Below the pieces are notes generated by a model. That model saw nothing but the letters and a program-made list of their open reading frames with translations, was not told where the DNA came from and ran no database searches. A stretch of DNA of 64,000 nt, from the NCBI GenBank assembly GCA_034766995.1, contig CM068313.1, forward strand, positions 30,765,825 to 30,829,824. Reading direction: 5' to 3'. Source of the DNA: Acanthacorydalis orientalis. Lineage: Eukaryota; Arthropoda; Insecta; Megaloptera; Corydalidae. Positions 30,016-45,073 of the stretch are shown one piece after another. Every line of letters begins with the position of its first letter. The first letter of the stretch is position 1. Position numbers and translations under genes: made by a program.

Positions 30016-30817
30016 ATAGAGTCTATGACTGAAAATATTCTTTATATTTAACTGATATTACTCGTGTATTTGAGGAATATTTCATAAAAGTGTACTAAAT
30101 ATCGATTTAACTTACTCCACTAATACTTTAAGTTCTAGTATAATGTAATTTTAATATAGTGCTTCAAGGAGGTATCAATTGTAGTAGTAATTTAGAGAAT
30201 ATGAATTATGTTTAAAAATGCATTAGACACAATGGATGCAATAATAAATATGTTCCATTAAATTAAAATATATGCGATTTTTCAAAAAATTATCTACTAT
30301 ATAAAGGTTTTTCAAACATGATAAACATTTTTTTGTGGGAAGAATTCGATGATATTGATTTGGAGAACATGTGGTTCCAGCAGGATGGGGAAGCAAGTCA
30401 CACAGTTGGAGTGAAATAATTGATTTATTGAGGACGAAATTTTCTGGTCGTATTATTACCAGAAATGGAGACATTAATTGGCCACCGAGATCCTGAGATT
30501 TAATACCATTGGACTACTTTACTTGAGGTCACGTTAAAGAACAAGTGTACGCAAATAATTCTAAAACAATTTCCCATCTAAAAGATGAAATCCGAACAGT
30601 AACTGGTGAAATAGAGTTGTGTAGGGATGTTATTGACAATTTTAACAAAAGAATGGTTACTAGTAAGAAACCACGCGGGAATGACTTACACAATATTATT
30701 TTTCATTTGTAAATGGCGTACCCTCAACTATTATTTATAATAAAAAAACATGAAATTTCAGTGCAAATTCTGTGTTTTATTTCAAATTAAGAAAATGCGT
30801 CCTTATTGGAATACCTG

Positions 30818-30891
<74 letters not shown>

Positions 30892-32052
30892 CATGTGTGT
30901 GTATATATATATATATACGTATGTATGTATTTGTATGATTAAATTACAAAAACTAACAAATGTTGATAATATATTAAAAGAATCCTCCTCTAAACACAAC
31001 ACAAGTATTGGACACAATGAATATAACATCAAGAATAAGATATATTTAAGGTATAATTCGTCAGAATGATTGATGATATACTACTTGTAATCAAAAAGAT
31101 ATTACAAATATTAACGACAAAAATAATATCGATTTCCACTTGTATCAATACGTATCAGTAAATTTCAATATTATAGAATAAGTATTATTTATATAAATAA
31201 TATATATATATATATATACATATACAGGATGTTTGAATTTAGGATTTCATATGAAAGTATTAAAAAGAAACGAAAAATGAAAAAGACATGTATTTTTTTC
31301 ATTTTACGTTTTTTTTAATACTTTCACGTGGAAGTCTAAATTGAATCAGCTATATATACTTACAAATCTATAATAAATAAATATAAATTATATATTTATT
31401 TTAAGTACTTTTGTTACCTTAGATCATTTTTCAAATAGAATAATGATTTCATTTTTTATAGTTATGACGTATTCAAATCAGTTTGTGTTTTTTCTAGAAT
31501 TTATATCTGATGTTGAGAACAATTGGCATGAACAACAATTAATATGTATATAATAATTATTTTTTTTATTTAAGTACTATATTTCAATCCTTTTTTTATA
31601 AAACAGTACTATATAAAGTGTACATTTATCAATCAATACATTTTAAACAAAAAAATCAATGTTTAAAGTTATCAGTAATGTTCAATTTTAATTAATGATG
31701 CATACGGAATTTCATATAAAATCTGAAATTAATGACACAGTAGGATTGAACAGATAAAACGAGGGTGCGAACGTAAAACCTATTGTATTCTGCTCTACTA
31801 TTGGATAACCATAAAAAACAATCAATAAAACCAATGTCATTACAACAAAGTATGAAAAATGGTCAGATGTTGCCGTAACAATTAATTTTCGGAAAATCAG
31901 TGGAAAAACTTTTCCATTCTAGATAAAAGATATAAATTGGTTATCTTCGCACTGTACATCCGCCGTAAATTTAATTGAATGTTATTGTTTTTGGATTACA
32001 ATGACCATTTTACAAAATTTGATTTAGGAGATGTAAACACACATGTGTTCAA

Positions 32053-32101
<49 letters not shown>

Positions 32102-34028
32102 ATATAGATATGTCGGTATGTATATGTACACATAGAATTATGTAAAGAGGCCGTATCGTAAAAAAGTATGAATTATGGCTGCGTAAAAATATACATTTTT
32201 ATCGTATAAGACCCTCGGAGATAAAAATGCAAAAGGGGATGCGCTTGCAGTAAGTATTTTTACCATATTCGTGCTCTGTAAATAAGGTGGGGATTATATA
32301 GAGTTTTGACATTAGAAGAAACTTTTTGAATTTATTGCGTACGGATATTGAACTTTGAATAACTTAAATAGTATTGATAAATAAATTGAAAAATACGAAT
32401 ACGATTGATTAAATGTTATAATTAATGAAGAAACATGTAAAGTTGATTTTATAATAATGTAAATTAGTGGACAATTTTTATCAGATTATTAATAGACTTG
32501 AAGACATTTAGAATTGATTACTTAATTTGTTTTTTATAATATTATCTTTATTTTAATGTGATTCATGCATTTGATTCTTATTGATACTTGATACTTATAA
32601 AATGAAAGAATCAAAATATAAAATTTAGCTTGTCCTACTTCAATCGATTTACTTATGTGTTTTTTTTTTGTAATTTTTAAATCCCGGTCAGTCGAAAGGA
32701 ATTTTGTTAATAACAATAATAATAGTAATGTGTAATAATAAATTTAAATTCTGTTTCATTAGAATAAAAAAAAAATAATAAAAAAAGTAATATAATAAAA
32801 TAATAAAGCAAATTATAAATTTACAATTTTTATATACTACTTTAAATTGTTCTCCAACATAGTCGATATTATAATAAATTAATGCACTGTACGAAACAGT
32901 AATTAAATGTATATTAATTAAATTGTCTATTAATTAAGTTTATCAAAGCATTAAAGAGAATATAACGGAAATATTTGTAGATGAAATAAAAGTAATATAA
33001 AATATAAAAAAGTATAATATGTTTATTATTAAATATAAACAGAAAATAATATTACGGATGATTAAATTTAGGCTTCCACATGGAAGTATTAAAAAGGGGT
33101 GCAGGGGTTACGAAAATCCATGATATTTTTTATTTAGTATTTTAGTTCAATTTAATACTAAATTAGGGGACAACACACGTTTTCATTTTTGGGTTTTATT
33201 TAATACTTATGTGGAAGCCTAAGTTGAATCACCCTATATTTGTCACTACATAGATTTTTAGAAAATAAAAATCAATTAATTAGTACATAAACAAGTCTAG
33301 GAATTGAATATAATTTATGGATTTTTTCTTATTTTTATATATTCTCGTGACGATATAACAATGTTGAATTAAAAAGAAAATATATCAATAAGAATGCGTT
33401 TAAGTTGTATGTATTAACTATCATTTTTTTAAAAAAAAGAAAATAAAATAGAAATAAAAAGTATGAATATAAGGTACATAGAAATATAATTATATGTGGA
33501 CTGTTCGCATATTAATATTCGTACAACTATTTAGTCGTTCTTTTAACTTCTTTCATACGTCCGGAAATACTGATCTCTAAATAAATTTGTAAGGTCATCT
33601 ATTGTAATATGTTAAGCTTTCTTTTGATTGTGTTTTTAAGCTTGACACTAGTGTTATTCTGTTACTTTGTTGCCAGTCATTCATAAACAGAACAAAGATG
33701 TATATCTGTCGCACTGTCTTGTCTCAATTCATCTTGTTCTTTAATCTTTTATTGACATTAAGGATGTTATCATATTTTGTATACCCATTTGTAATGCAGA
33801 TTAAATATTCTATAAATTGATTTATGCATTTATTGTATAACTTAAACTGATGAATCTAAAAGGTCATATAAGTTATGTCGACAAAAAATAAGTTATCAAA
33901 CAAGTTAGACCGAAAATAGTTAAAATTCATTTTTCTGCAAATAATTTCTCTTACAAAAAGAGAAATTATTAAAAATTACAAAATTATAATTCAATAAACA
34001 TTTTTGTGATTTTTGTTTTATATTTTAC

Positions 34029-34071
<43 letters not shown>

Positions 34072-35420
34072 ACATCTTAAATATGACCATCGTTATCATT
34101 ATTATCATCTTTATAAGTCTTTCTATATTAATCCGAATGCAGAAACCTCTAGTACACCGAATATTGGAGGTTTTTGTCACTGAAACACTACTGTTGTCCT
34201 GTAACTTGGTATTGAGTGAAAGTCTACTAAATATAAATATAATCATACAAGTGATTGAATATTCAATAAAAGTTATTTTTATGTTATACAGACACACTTA
34301 TTAATAAAGGATTATTTCTAATTAGTGGCCACAAAATATTTTTTTCCTATTTTATCTTTTGTATATTTATATATTTCAATATATATATATATATACGTAA
34401 TTTTAACCAATATTCTATAATTGTATGCAATATATGTTTTTAATTTGATTCACTTTTTTATATGAAATTTTAATCATAAATCAAGCAATATTATTTCAAT
34501 AACATTTGAAACCGACTTATTAACGTAATTAAAAGAAAATTTGTGTCATCAGTATCCACACGGATCACATATAATTATGGTTATATACTCGACAGACAGC
34601 CACATGTAATTAGCGTCAAGCTGTTAAACCTCTTCGGGTACAAACTTTGATGTTGTTAAGGATTAGTCTTCCTTTCCAACTATGCCAGTAAATGAGAATT
34701 TATTGCAGTGGTGTCGAAGTGGAAAAAACTAGCGAGGTACACTTTTTTATATTAAAATTCATTATTTACAAATTGTTATTTTAAGAAAAGGTTGTAAATA
34801 ATACAACAATTTTACATATAAAAATAGAAGACGAAAAGATACTATCCAAAGTATAAATAATAGAAGTAAGATCTACAGATATAATAATCGATAATATTTA
34901 ATAATAATCTATTCTTTTAAATTATTACCTAATCTTGTTTACTACATTAAAAATTTAATAAAATAAAATAAAATTTATTATAAGTAAAGAATAAAAAAAA
35001 TATAATGTCTGGGTAAAAACTTATGCTTCTCCTATTTTTTTTTAATATTTTAAACTAATTTTAAATGCCTTTCATTTCTGAAACAACCAGTTGAGCTTCA
35101 AGTTACAAAAGTATATTATTAATAAAATTAATTATTAATATATTACAAAAATGTTAATTATTATATTTTCTGTGAATAAAAGTAATTTACACTGTATTCA
35201 TCTTAGCCAATAAAAAGATAAATAATTCTTTAAAACTAAGGTCTCAAAAACAAAACAGATTTTTTAAATGTACATATACACTATATACTAATATTTTAAA
35301 ATAAGGAAAGCACATAGAAAATCAGGGTATAATAAAATTTAAGAAGAATCAAACAGTTTTAGGGAATAAAAAGTTGTAGATGAAAGTAAATTAATTTTCG
35401 TAACAAATATAAATATATAA

Positions 35421-35467
<47 letters not shown>

Positions 35468-35525
35468 CATATATATGTATTTACATGATGTTAAATAAAA
35501 AATCATTAATTTCTATACTTCAAGT

Positions 35526-35561
<36 letters not shown>

Positions 35562-36286
35562 TCTATACATACATTTTTCACTTCTTTCTTTGTATACCAT
35601 TTTGTAAAAAATAACTCATGAATTCTTAAAATAGATAGCTGTAATTTTTCTTCAAAATTTCATTAAAGTCCATACCGATTTTTTTTACTTACTTTTAAAT
35701 TTTTAACTTTTATGCTAAAGAGAGAACATTTCTCTACTTGTCAAGTTCAATTATTTACTTGAAATGGATAAAAACTTTCATCCTATAAAACCGTATATCA
35801 TTATCAGTCTATAGTGAATATTCATCTTCTGGCTCTCTCTACATACATCTTTAGATATATACGCACAAATATACTTATATTGATTTTTATATGAATTTAC
35901 CTCCATCAAAAACTTATAATACGGCTTTGTACTCTCAAATTCAAGAGATTCACATTTCGGGTCTGTGCTTTTCTAGGAGAATTAGTGCATTCTCAGTGGG
36001 ATTTGTTTGATTGTTTGACACGTATTAAAAGGATTAGACAGACAATAGAATTATTTGCTTGGATGGACAACTAAGAGCTAATTATATAATCAATACTGAA
36101 TGGTATAGATTAAAATATAACAATAGAGATATAATAAAGGTACACTTAATGAACTTTATAAAGATAAATAAATTTTACTGTTTGAGATAATAAAATAAAT
36201 TAATGATTTATAAATTTAGCAATGAACTGAAGCTATTGCAATTGAACTTTATTACAACTATTAACATCATTTTAAGATGTACCCTC

Positions 36287-36330
<44 letters not shown>

Positions 36331-38911
36331 GCATGTGTATGACTAAAATGGCAAAATGACTAATTGAAATCAATTTATTTACACTTATTTAGGAAAATTA
36401 TAATAAAATAAGTAGATAAATTTTCAGTAAATCGAATATCCTTATTTTCATATTAAAAAGATAAGTTCCCGATTTTTATTCACATACAGAAGTACATACA
36501 TACAAAATAAAAATATTTTTGCTTAAAATAAAAAGTTGAGAGCTTGATTTATTACTATATATTCTCATTACAAGATTCGATATAAAAAAGTTAATTACTA
36601 CAAAACTATTAACATTACGAGCCTTTAGTTTTCGTGTTATTCAATAATGGCAAAATATTAACAATAAATAAATTAGGTTGCAGGTTTTTAATAATCTGTG
36701 ATAATATTAATTTGATAAAATGTGAATATTTAACAATATCGTGTAAAAATTTGCAGAATAATAAAACAATCCTTATCTTATTCGTAGCAGATGCATGTAG
36801 TTCGAGATTAAATTAATTCGAGCGCATTTAATATGCAACGATTCTCCGGCAAAGTAATGGTGTCTGTATTCTACAGATCAGTGAAGCAAACGCTAATCTA
36901 TAAACGTAATTTATTATTAGGAGTTTGCATTGAAAGCCGCTTTTTTGAGCATTTATTTCAATAATAAAATATGTGAATACATTAGTAAAAGTATTTTCCT
37001 TCGAAAAGTAGGTAAAAGTTATGACTTTTTTCAATTTTCTGGCAGAAGTTGAATTCCACACGAAAGAATAGTCTGTCTTTTGAGCCAATCCATTCAGCAA
37101 CACAATTTTCGACTTCTCCGTAGTTATGGAAATATGTGTCTTCCAAAGTGTGTTGTATAGATCGAAATAGATGGTAATTGCTTGGGGCCAGGTCTGAAAA
37201 ATATGCTGGGTGTGGAAGAATTTCCCATTCGAGCTCCATCAGCGTTTGTTTCACGGCTATAGTAACATGGATCTGAGCGTTGTCATGGAAAAGAATCACT
37301 TTTCGGTGATTTTATACAATTGATGGTCGTTTTTGCATCAAACGCTCCAATTGTTTTCGACAACATTCGGAAGTGATTGTTTCTTTCGGTTTCAACAGCT
37401 CATAATATAAGACACCCTTCATATCCCATCAAATACAGAGCATTTCTTTGTGATCGTGGATGTTTCGCTTTGGTGTCGACGTTGATGGTTGGCCAGGATC
37501 AACCCGTGATTTATAACGTTTCGAGTTGTTGAAATAGATCCAATTTTTATCGCCGGTCACGATATGCCACAAGAAACTCTTCTTTTTATGCCTTGCAAGC
37601 ACAGAAATCGAGATGTTTAAACGATTAGCAATAGCACTTTCGGTCAATTCATGTGGCAGCCATTTCTATTCTTTATGGATCTTTATCATGGCTTGTAAAC
37701 GTCATGAAATGCTTGATTTATCGACTTCGAGCTATTGAGCTAATTCTCTGAGCAGGGTATTCTTCCAATAAAGCTTGCAGTTGTTCATCTTCGAACTTTT
37801 TCGATTGACTTGGCCTTTTTTGTCGTGAACGTTATAATCACCACCTTTAAATCGTCGAAACCAATCTCTATATCTGTTTCCGATGGAGCAGATTCGCTAT
37901 AAGTTTTCGCAAGTAATCGATGAGCTTCAGCTGCACTTTTTTCAAATCAAAGTAATGTAGAAGCACACATAGGAAAAACAACTTATTGTGTTCCATTTTA
38001 ATTCGGTTATAGAAAAGCACTTGTGTAAACAAAATATGGCGTCTAATGACTTAATTTTAGTGAGAAATGTTCACACTTCAAAATGACATAAGATACATCT
38101 GTCACTGCCCACAGCATACGCACCTAGAGCTATCTACATTTGAACAGCGGCTTTCAATGCAACCTCTTATTATAACATTCCATACCGCACTAATCTGTAT
38201 TATTAAAACTTATATTTGTAAAATATAAGTTGAAATCATAGTTATTAATTTAAAAAAAATATATCGATTTAAAATTTTAAAAGTCGAAATCAAATATTTT
38301 TAAATATCTAATTTTAATAATTAACTATAAACATAAGTTATTTTTTTGTATAGTTTAGTGTAGTTACTGAAAACACTGTGTAAATAAGTTATATATATAT
38401 ATATGTATTTAAAATATAATACATGATTCACTCGATTACTATGGAACCGACATGTTACAGAAAAAGAAAATAACGCTACATACACAATATTACAGGGCCA
38501 TAAGAAATTCGTTGGTTCAGAAATAATATGAGCCTTTATTGTACTAACGATGCTAGTACAGGAAACGGCCACGCGATCCTTTCATCAGAGTCACGCTCAC
38601 GATTTCTGTGGCTTTGAAACATTTCCCTGGCACAAACGCGCACACACTAATCACAAAATACAATTTATTCTCGTCGCTAGGGACGCCTGTCATATACAGA
38701 AAACTAAACGTTGAATTTGTCTTATATAGAACTGACAGGCTGTCTTTCCTTATACTTAGGTTACAATACGTGTTGCTTAATTTGATCACGTAGTTTGCAG
38801 TCTCATTTTGATAATGTTATGAAATAATTTTCAAATAAATTATAATAAAAACATGAAGAGATATTTATAATTATAAGTAAGCTTTTATTAACACATCATT
38901 CTTTATTTTGG

Positions 38912-38969
<58 letters not shown>

Positions 38970-40103
38970 ATGTATTATTTCTGAATTTCTGTTGTTCCAC
39001 AATGTAACTATAGAAACATATATTGTATTTGTTGATGTCCGTTAGTAACACATTTTATTCACAACTTTATCTACTGTCAACTATTTTAGAAATACTTATA
39101 ATGCAATTCAATTTAAAATAAAATATATACACTTTTAAGTTTATTAATTAATAATTAGAAAAAATTAATAATTATGGTTGTACGATTATTATAAATTGTA
39201 ACAAATAATTTCCAATCTGGGAACTAGTAATCATGTACGCACACACAGTAAAAATAACTTTATTTACTTAAATAAAACATTTCAATGAAATCTAATTGTG
39301 ACAGAATAAATGAAGAATAAATAGTACGTCTTCTTTTTAGAATTAAATACAATGAGATTAAAAATAAAAAAAAACTTTACTTAATTAAAACATATTAGAG
39401 TTTTTAACTGTAAATATATTTATAAGTTCATAATGAACATACAAAAAAAAATTATTCATAGGCGAAGAAACAAAATAAAAGCACCTTAAAACAATCTAAT
39501 TAGAATGAACGTAAATACCAAGATTTATTTAATGGAATATTCAAAATAATTAACATATAACATTACCAAAATTCCTAAACACATCTTTTACGTTATTCTA
39601 TTTAATTAATGACCTTTTCGAAACATGCAGTCAAGGAACGATAATTTCAAACGATTCGAATTTATCTCTACACAAACAGTTTAAAATAGCTATAATAAAA
39701 TTCTAACATGTTTCATTAATAGCTGATGCCGCTAATGTATTTGAAACGTTTTATATCATTTTCAAATAGTTTTTGATAATTTTTTAATCATAAGTAATAT
39801 GTATAATAAAAAAAAACAATTGTTATAAGGGTACACTTATCATTAAATCATGAATAATAAATTTGGTATTTCATATATTAATATATTTGTAATTTCTTTA
39901 AAATCATAACGTAATTAATTTTATTCAGTCGTTTTATTCAGTTTTATATATTTCACTAATACACAATATTGAATAGAATATAATGATATATTTTTAAGTG
40001 TTAATTATATACATTCAAGTAAATCAAAGTATTAACTTTTAAAAAGCAATTCAGAAGATAAAACGTTTTTTTTGATTTTATAACGAGAAAGTGATCAAAA
40101 TGT

Positions 40104-40151
<48 letters not shown>

Positions 40152-40596
40152 CACCACCACTACTTTTAAAAACATTATGAATCATTTATCAATACTGATT
40201 ATAAAGTATTAAATATAAATTAAACTTTTTTATTATGAAGAGTAGAATAACATATATAGAATATAGTCATGTAATGTTTTAGTTCTAAAATTGAACTAAT
40301 TATAATAGTGTTATAAAAGAAATTTATCACCAACAACTTTCGACAATTACGTTTTGGAAAGTTAAGAAACTTATTTTGATTTATTTGACAACCATGACTC
40401 TTAAAAGTTTGCTCTCTACTATGTAACTTCACGAAATATCAGTAAATTATAAAAAATAATATAGAATCACAGCAGAAAATATAATGATAAAAAAAAATTT
40501 ATGTTAAAATATAAATATTAATTTTGTTGGTAAATTACTAAAAAAATGTTGTCAAAATCGAAGTGTATTAATATTTCTACTAGGAAATGCACTGTT

Positions 40597-40682
<86 letters not shown>

Positions 40683-41724
40683 AAATTAAACTTATGATTA
40701 ACCAGTGAGGTAATTTGTTAAATATTTATTTATTATATAAAATTAGAAAATTAATATGAAGTACTTTTTCAATGATAACAATAATCATGAAAAGTCAGCC
40801 AAAACCAAATATTTATTGTAGTGTAGATGTATTTTATTATTTATTTAAAAAACATTTCAGTATTAAAAATCAGGCATATTACTTTAAACTTATTAATATT
40901 TCATTATTTCTTTTAAAATAAACTGAATAATATTTAATTTTAAATACAGTTAATACAGTTTTAGAATGAATTGACCATTTCATTCGTAATGTTATTTTCA
41001 ACTAGTTTTATTTGAAATTGTATGCGTGTATTTAGTAGAGATAAATTCAAAAAACGATACTTTTACGTGTATTTATGTATTTTAATTCTAATAAGATATT
41101 ATAAAATAATTTTAAAATGGAATATATATATATATATATATAAAATGAGAAATACAATATAATGAATTATTTCTAGAATTTCCACGAATTCAAACAAGTA
41201 TTTCATCGTAAATCCACATTATTTTCTAAATATAAATCTCTTGTGTAAATATTGAATTGACGAGTTTTACACATAGAAATACATATTGAATAATTTTTTT
41301 TAAAGTGGAAATAATACATCCAACAAAAGAATCCATTCGACTTTATTTGAGCTACTTAATAGATTGTAGAACCTTATCGAAAAGTGAATTTGTTCACCCT
41401 TCAATGAATTCACCATTCGTACAATAACGAACACAATACTTTGAAAGTTTGAAAAGAGTGCAATAGACGAATGGGTAAGTGCAGAAAAGATAAAATCAAT
41501 AAAAGATTTTCGCTCCGGGCAAGTGGAGTCTTAAAAAAAGCAATGCAAAGGTCACAAAAAATCCACTTGACTTTTTTACGTGAATATATATTGTCAACGT
41601 GTGTGTGTATGTGTATATTCTCTTGAGTGCTTTACACGGAAATGTATCATTTGAATTCTGTTCATCCTTCCGAAAAATAAGTCAAGTTGCTACAATTTAT
41701 CACGACTATACATACATAGATGTA

Positions 41725-41797
<73 letters not shown>

Positions 41798-42005
41798 TAG
41801 TATTAAAACTTTCATATAAATAACGATGACAGACGACAGTGCGTGTTACAGACTTAATTGTAAATTTACTTCTCATTTTATCAATATATTCCACATTTAA
41901 TTACAGTTTAGAAATAGTTGTAAATATATTCAAAACTTAATGGATTATTTTAAGACGAACCTTTATTTCTAAGAAAATTAATTATAATCTAAATATGTCT
42001 AGATG

Positions 42006-42042
<37 letters not shown>

Positions 42043-44559
42043 CATCCATATCTATCAAATTTACTTGCATGACTATACATTTGTATTTGTTAATTTGATT
42101 TAAAAAAATAGGCAATGATGTGTAGTTTTTTTTTACAAATCATTTGATAAAATACATTTTTACTAAACGCAAAATATTTACAAAATATCTATTTAATCCT
42201 ACTATATAATTGTTATTTCTAAAAAAAAACATGAAATATTTTTCTTTACTTAGAGTTCATTATTCTGTAAGACATAAAAATCAAACTATTTCTAAAAAAA
42301 CTATTTCTTTACCACATTCTATATATTAAATTGTCAATAATAAGTAATGCAGATTAAAAACATTAGAACGCTATACATACAAAATAAAACCAACAATGTT
42401 TAAAAAATAAAGGTAAAACAGAAATGTCATGTTTAAAGTGTATATATTCAGTTAAAGAAATTTATAAGGAATTACTAATAATTATATATAGAGAAAAAAA
42501 TGTTCAAAGCATCAAGATAAAAAAGAGAAATTGGTTATAAAAAAACCGTTATTTATAAGAAATGTATGGAAAGAAAATATATATAGGTTTTTATTTAGTG
42601 TTTCCAGGAATAAATTCATACTTTTCTCTAAATCTCTTGTTAGCAAAAAGTTCCTATTTCACAATTAAGTAAATGCTTTTATCAATGTTATATATTTAAG
42701 AAATCATATTACAATTAGGTTAGTATTATAGACTTTTATAAGATATAATTATTTCTATATTTAAATAAATCACATTCCATTCTACAAATTTCTTTTTCAT
42801 ACACTAGCAAATGATTCATGTTGATGTTAAATTTATTTCTATAGAATAATATCTAAATTTAGTAAGCAATGATGTAAAATAATAAAATGTATAAATATAC
42901 CAAGTAAAATTTATATAAAACTAATAAAATTTAAAAAGTATTAAGATTTATCTGTCTAAAAATACACGCTGTTAATATCTATGCGTCTATTGTAAGGTAT
43001 ACTATGTTTTTAAATACACTGATTACTTCATTTTAATTCAAAATTAAGAAAAAGTTAAAGCTAGTGTATTTCTTTTTAATGATAAAAAAATACAACAAAT
43101 ATTATATAGAGCAAAAATTATGTATTAACAATGAGCAAATAAAGGATAAGAATAGACTTATTTATATTTTAACTTGATTTATGAGAAAAACATTCAAAAA
43201 ATGTCATTCTTTAAAAAATAATGAATTTATTTGTTAAAGATTAAAAATTTTACAATTTTTATATACGTTTAAGAAAACCTACTACACAAATAAAGATTTT
43301 AATTTAAACTTAATTCAGATGAAAATAATAAAATTTGATTTCATAACCTAAACCTATCGAATAATTTTTCTTACAACTTTTTCCGTGGATATCAAATAGA
43401 TTTATTTAAAAAATAATATCTTAATTTAAATTTTATAATATTATTACGTCAATAAGTTTATAATAATTATTCAAATTATCCTATTTGTATTATTATATAA
43501 TGAAGAAGATTTACTGCAAGCGGCGTTTAGAGAATAAATATCATTTATCGTGACAATTTTTATTTATCCTTATCTGAGCAAATGAAAAATCTGGAGAAAC
43601 TTATTTACTAAACATGCGTAATGCATGCCGCGTGACGCATCACATATAAAACGACCCTTATATCAAAAAAAGCTAGTGCTCACTTACGCGCCGAGTTGTC
43701 GCCATTCTGTCTGTCTTTCAACGCGTGATGGTCTGCGCAAAGCCGGAAGCTGCGACTGAGAGTAACCATGGTAGTTGAGGGGTGCAAGAGCTAGAGGGCC
43801 TGGTTGTTGCATCCCGCCCGAATGTCTGCTAGCAGAATGTCTGTAAAAGCATCAAATAGGGACTACACTCTTAACAACACAACAGCGCGGTTGTCCGGAA
43901 TACAAGATAATATAATGCACGCAAGGGTTCGAGGGGATGCTGTTATGTTTACTAAGAGTTATGAATACCTCTTGGTCGCAGCATGCGCGAATTTCCGGAT
44001 ATATAATTCTCAGTAACCGTATCAGAGACAAACAATAGGATTTGACCAATAATAAAGATATAGAGGCTTATGTAATTTATAATTGGACACAGATTAAACA
44101 AGGGTCGTTAAAATTTATTTCGACTTTCGTACGTTTAATAGTAATTTATAGGTCTATGATTTGCGGAATGAGTAAATCCATTTTATTTATGTTGAAGGCT
44201 ATATTTGTTTGGTAGAAATTAAAATTAAAAAGATACCAACTTTGTATTCAATATTATCACTCAACACAATAACTTAATTATACTTTTTTAAAAACAAGTG
44301 CTTGATTGAATACATAAACTAAAACTACAATCAATTTCAAAGCTTGTAATAAGGAAATCTAGAATTATATATAAATATTTTATCTGTTACTAATAATATA
44401 CATATTATATATATATATATAGTTTTAAAAGTTTAGTTATAGTTTTTAAATACAAATATTTCAATTTATTGTAATCGTCTGTTTTGTTAATTTTAATTGT
44501 TATGTTATAGGTTTATATTAACTTTTAAAATTGCCATTAACAAATATGCAATAATACTG

Positions 44560-44627
<68 letters not shown>

Positions 44628-45015
44628 ATTTATACTAACCTAACCGGTGATGATAATGATACATGATGTGAACACGATGGTGTCATTCCACTAATGACAG
44701 TACTCGTTCGAACGCTTCCTCCACCTCCTGGGTGACTTCCCGTTGCGATACCGACACTTGCTGCATGACTATGAGCTCTAGCAGGGGATGAGTGGTGACT
44801 TAATGTTTCAGGAGAAACGATAACGGCACTAGGAGATGCTGGTGATGGTAATAAAGGATCACCACCGGCTGAGCTGCCAAGACCACGGCCTCTGCCTCCA
44901 ATTCGACTACTACACGTACCACTTCCACCACTGATATTGTTTGGTGGTATCGAAGGCCAACTGAAATGAAATGAAATATGTAAATAATTATAAATGAGTA
45001 CATGTATATGTGTGG

Positions 45016-45073
<58 letters not shown>

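Larger units (their letters stand above)
28794..43687 (-). other. Otopetrin intron 3
   Basis: 14894 nt, GT-AG. In window order it contains AT tracts (29018, 29952, 30818), the transposase relic (30326), the two MITEs (31223, 33053) and a hairpin (33940). Further AT tracts follow (34031-34069, 35426-35480, 36296-36328), then the decayed mariner (36917), an unexplained ORF-bearing pocket (38430-38800) and more AT tracts (38914-38965, 40114-40150, 40602, 41105-41141, 41727, 42007-42036). The remainder shows no recognised feature. Confidence 0.9.

Noticed and set aside
32250..32257. Strong plus-strand splice donor match GTAAGTAT after CA
   Set aside because: Gene evidence is on the minus strand and no plus-strand exon ends there. 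Single consensus matches are expected by chance.
43804..44016. 70-codon plus-strand ORF
   Set aside because: It overlaps exon 3 of otopetrin in antisense and continues into intron 2. No independent motif.
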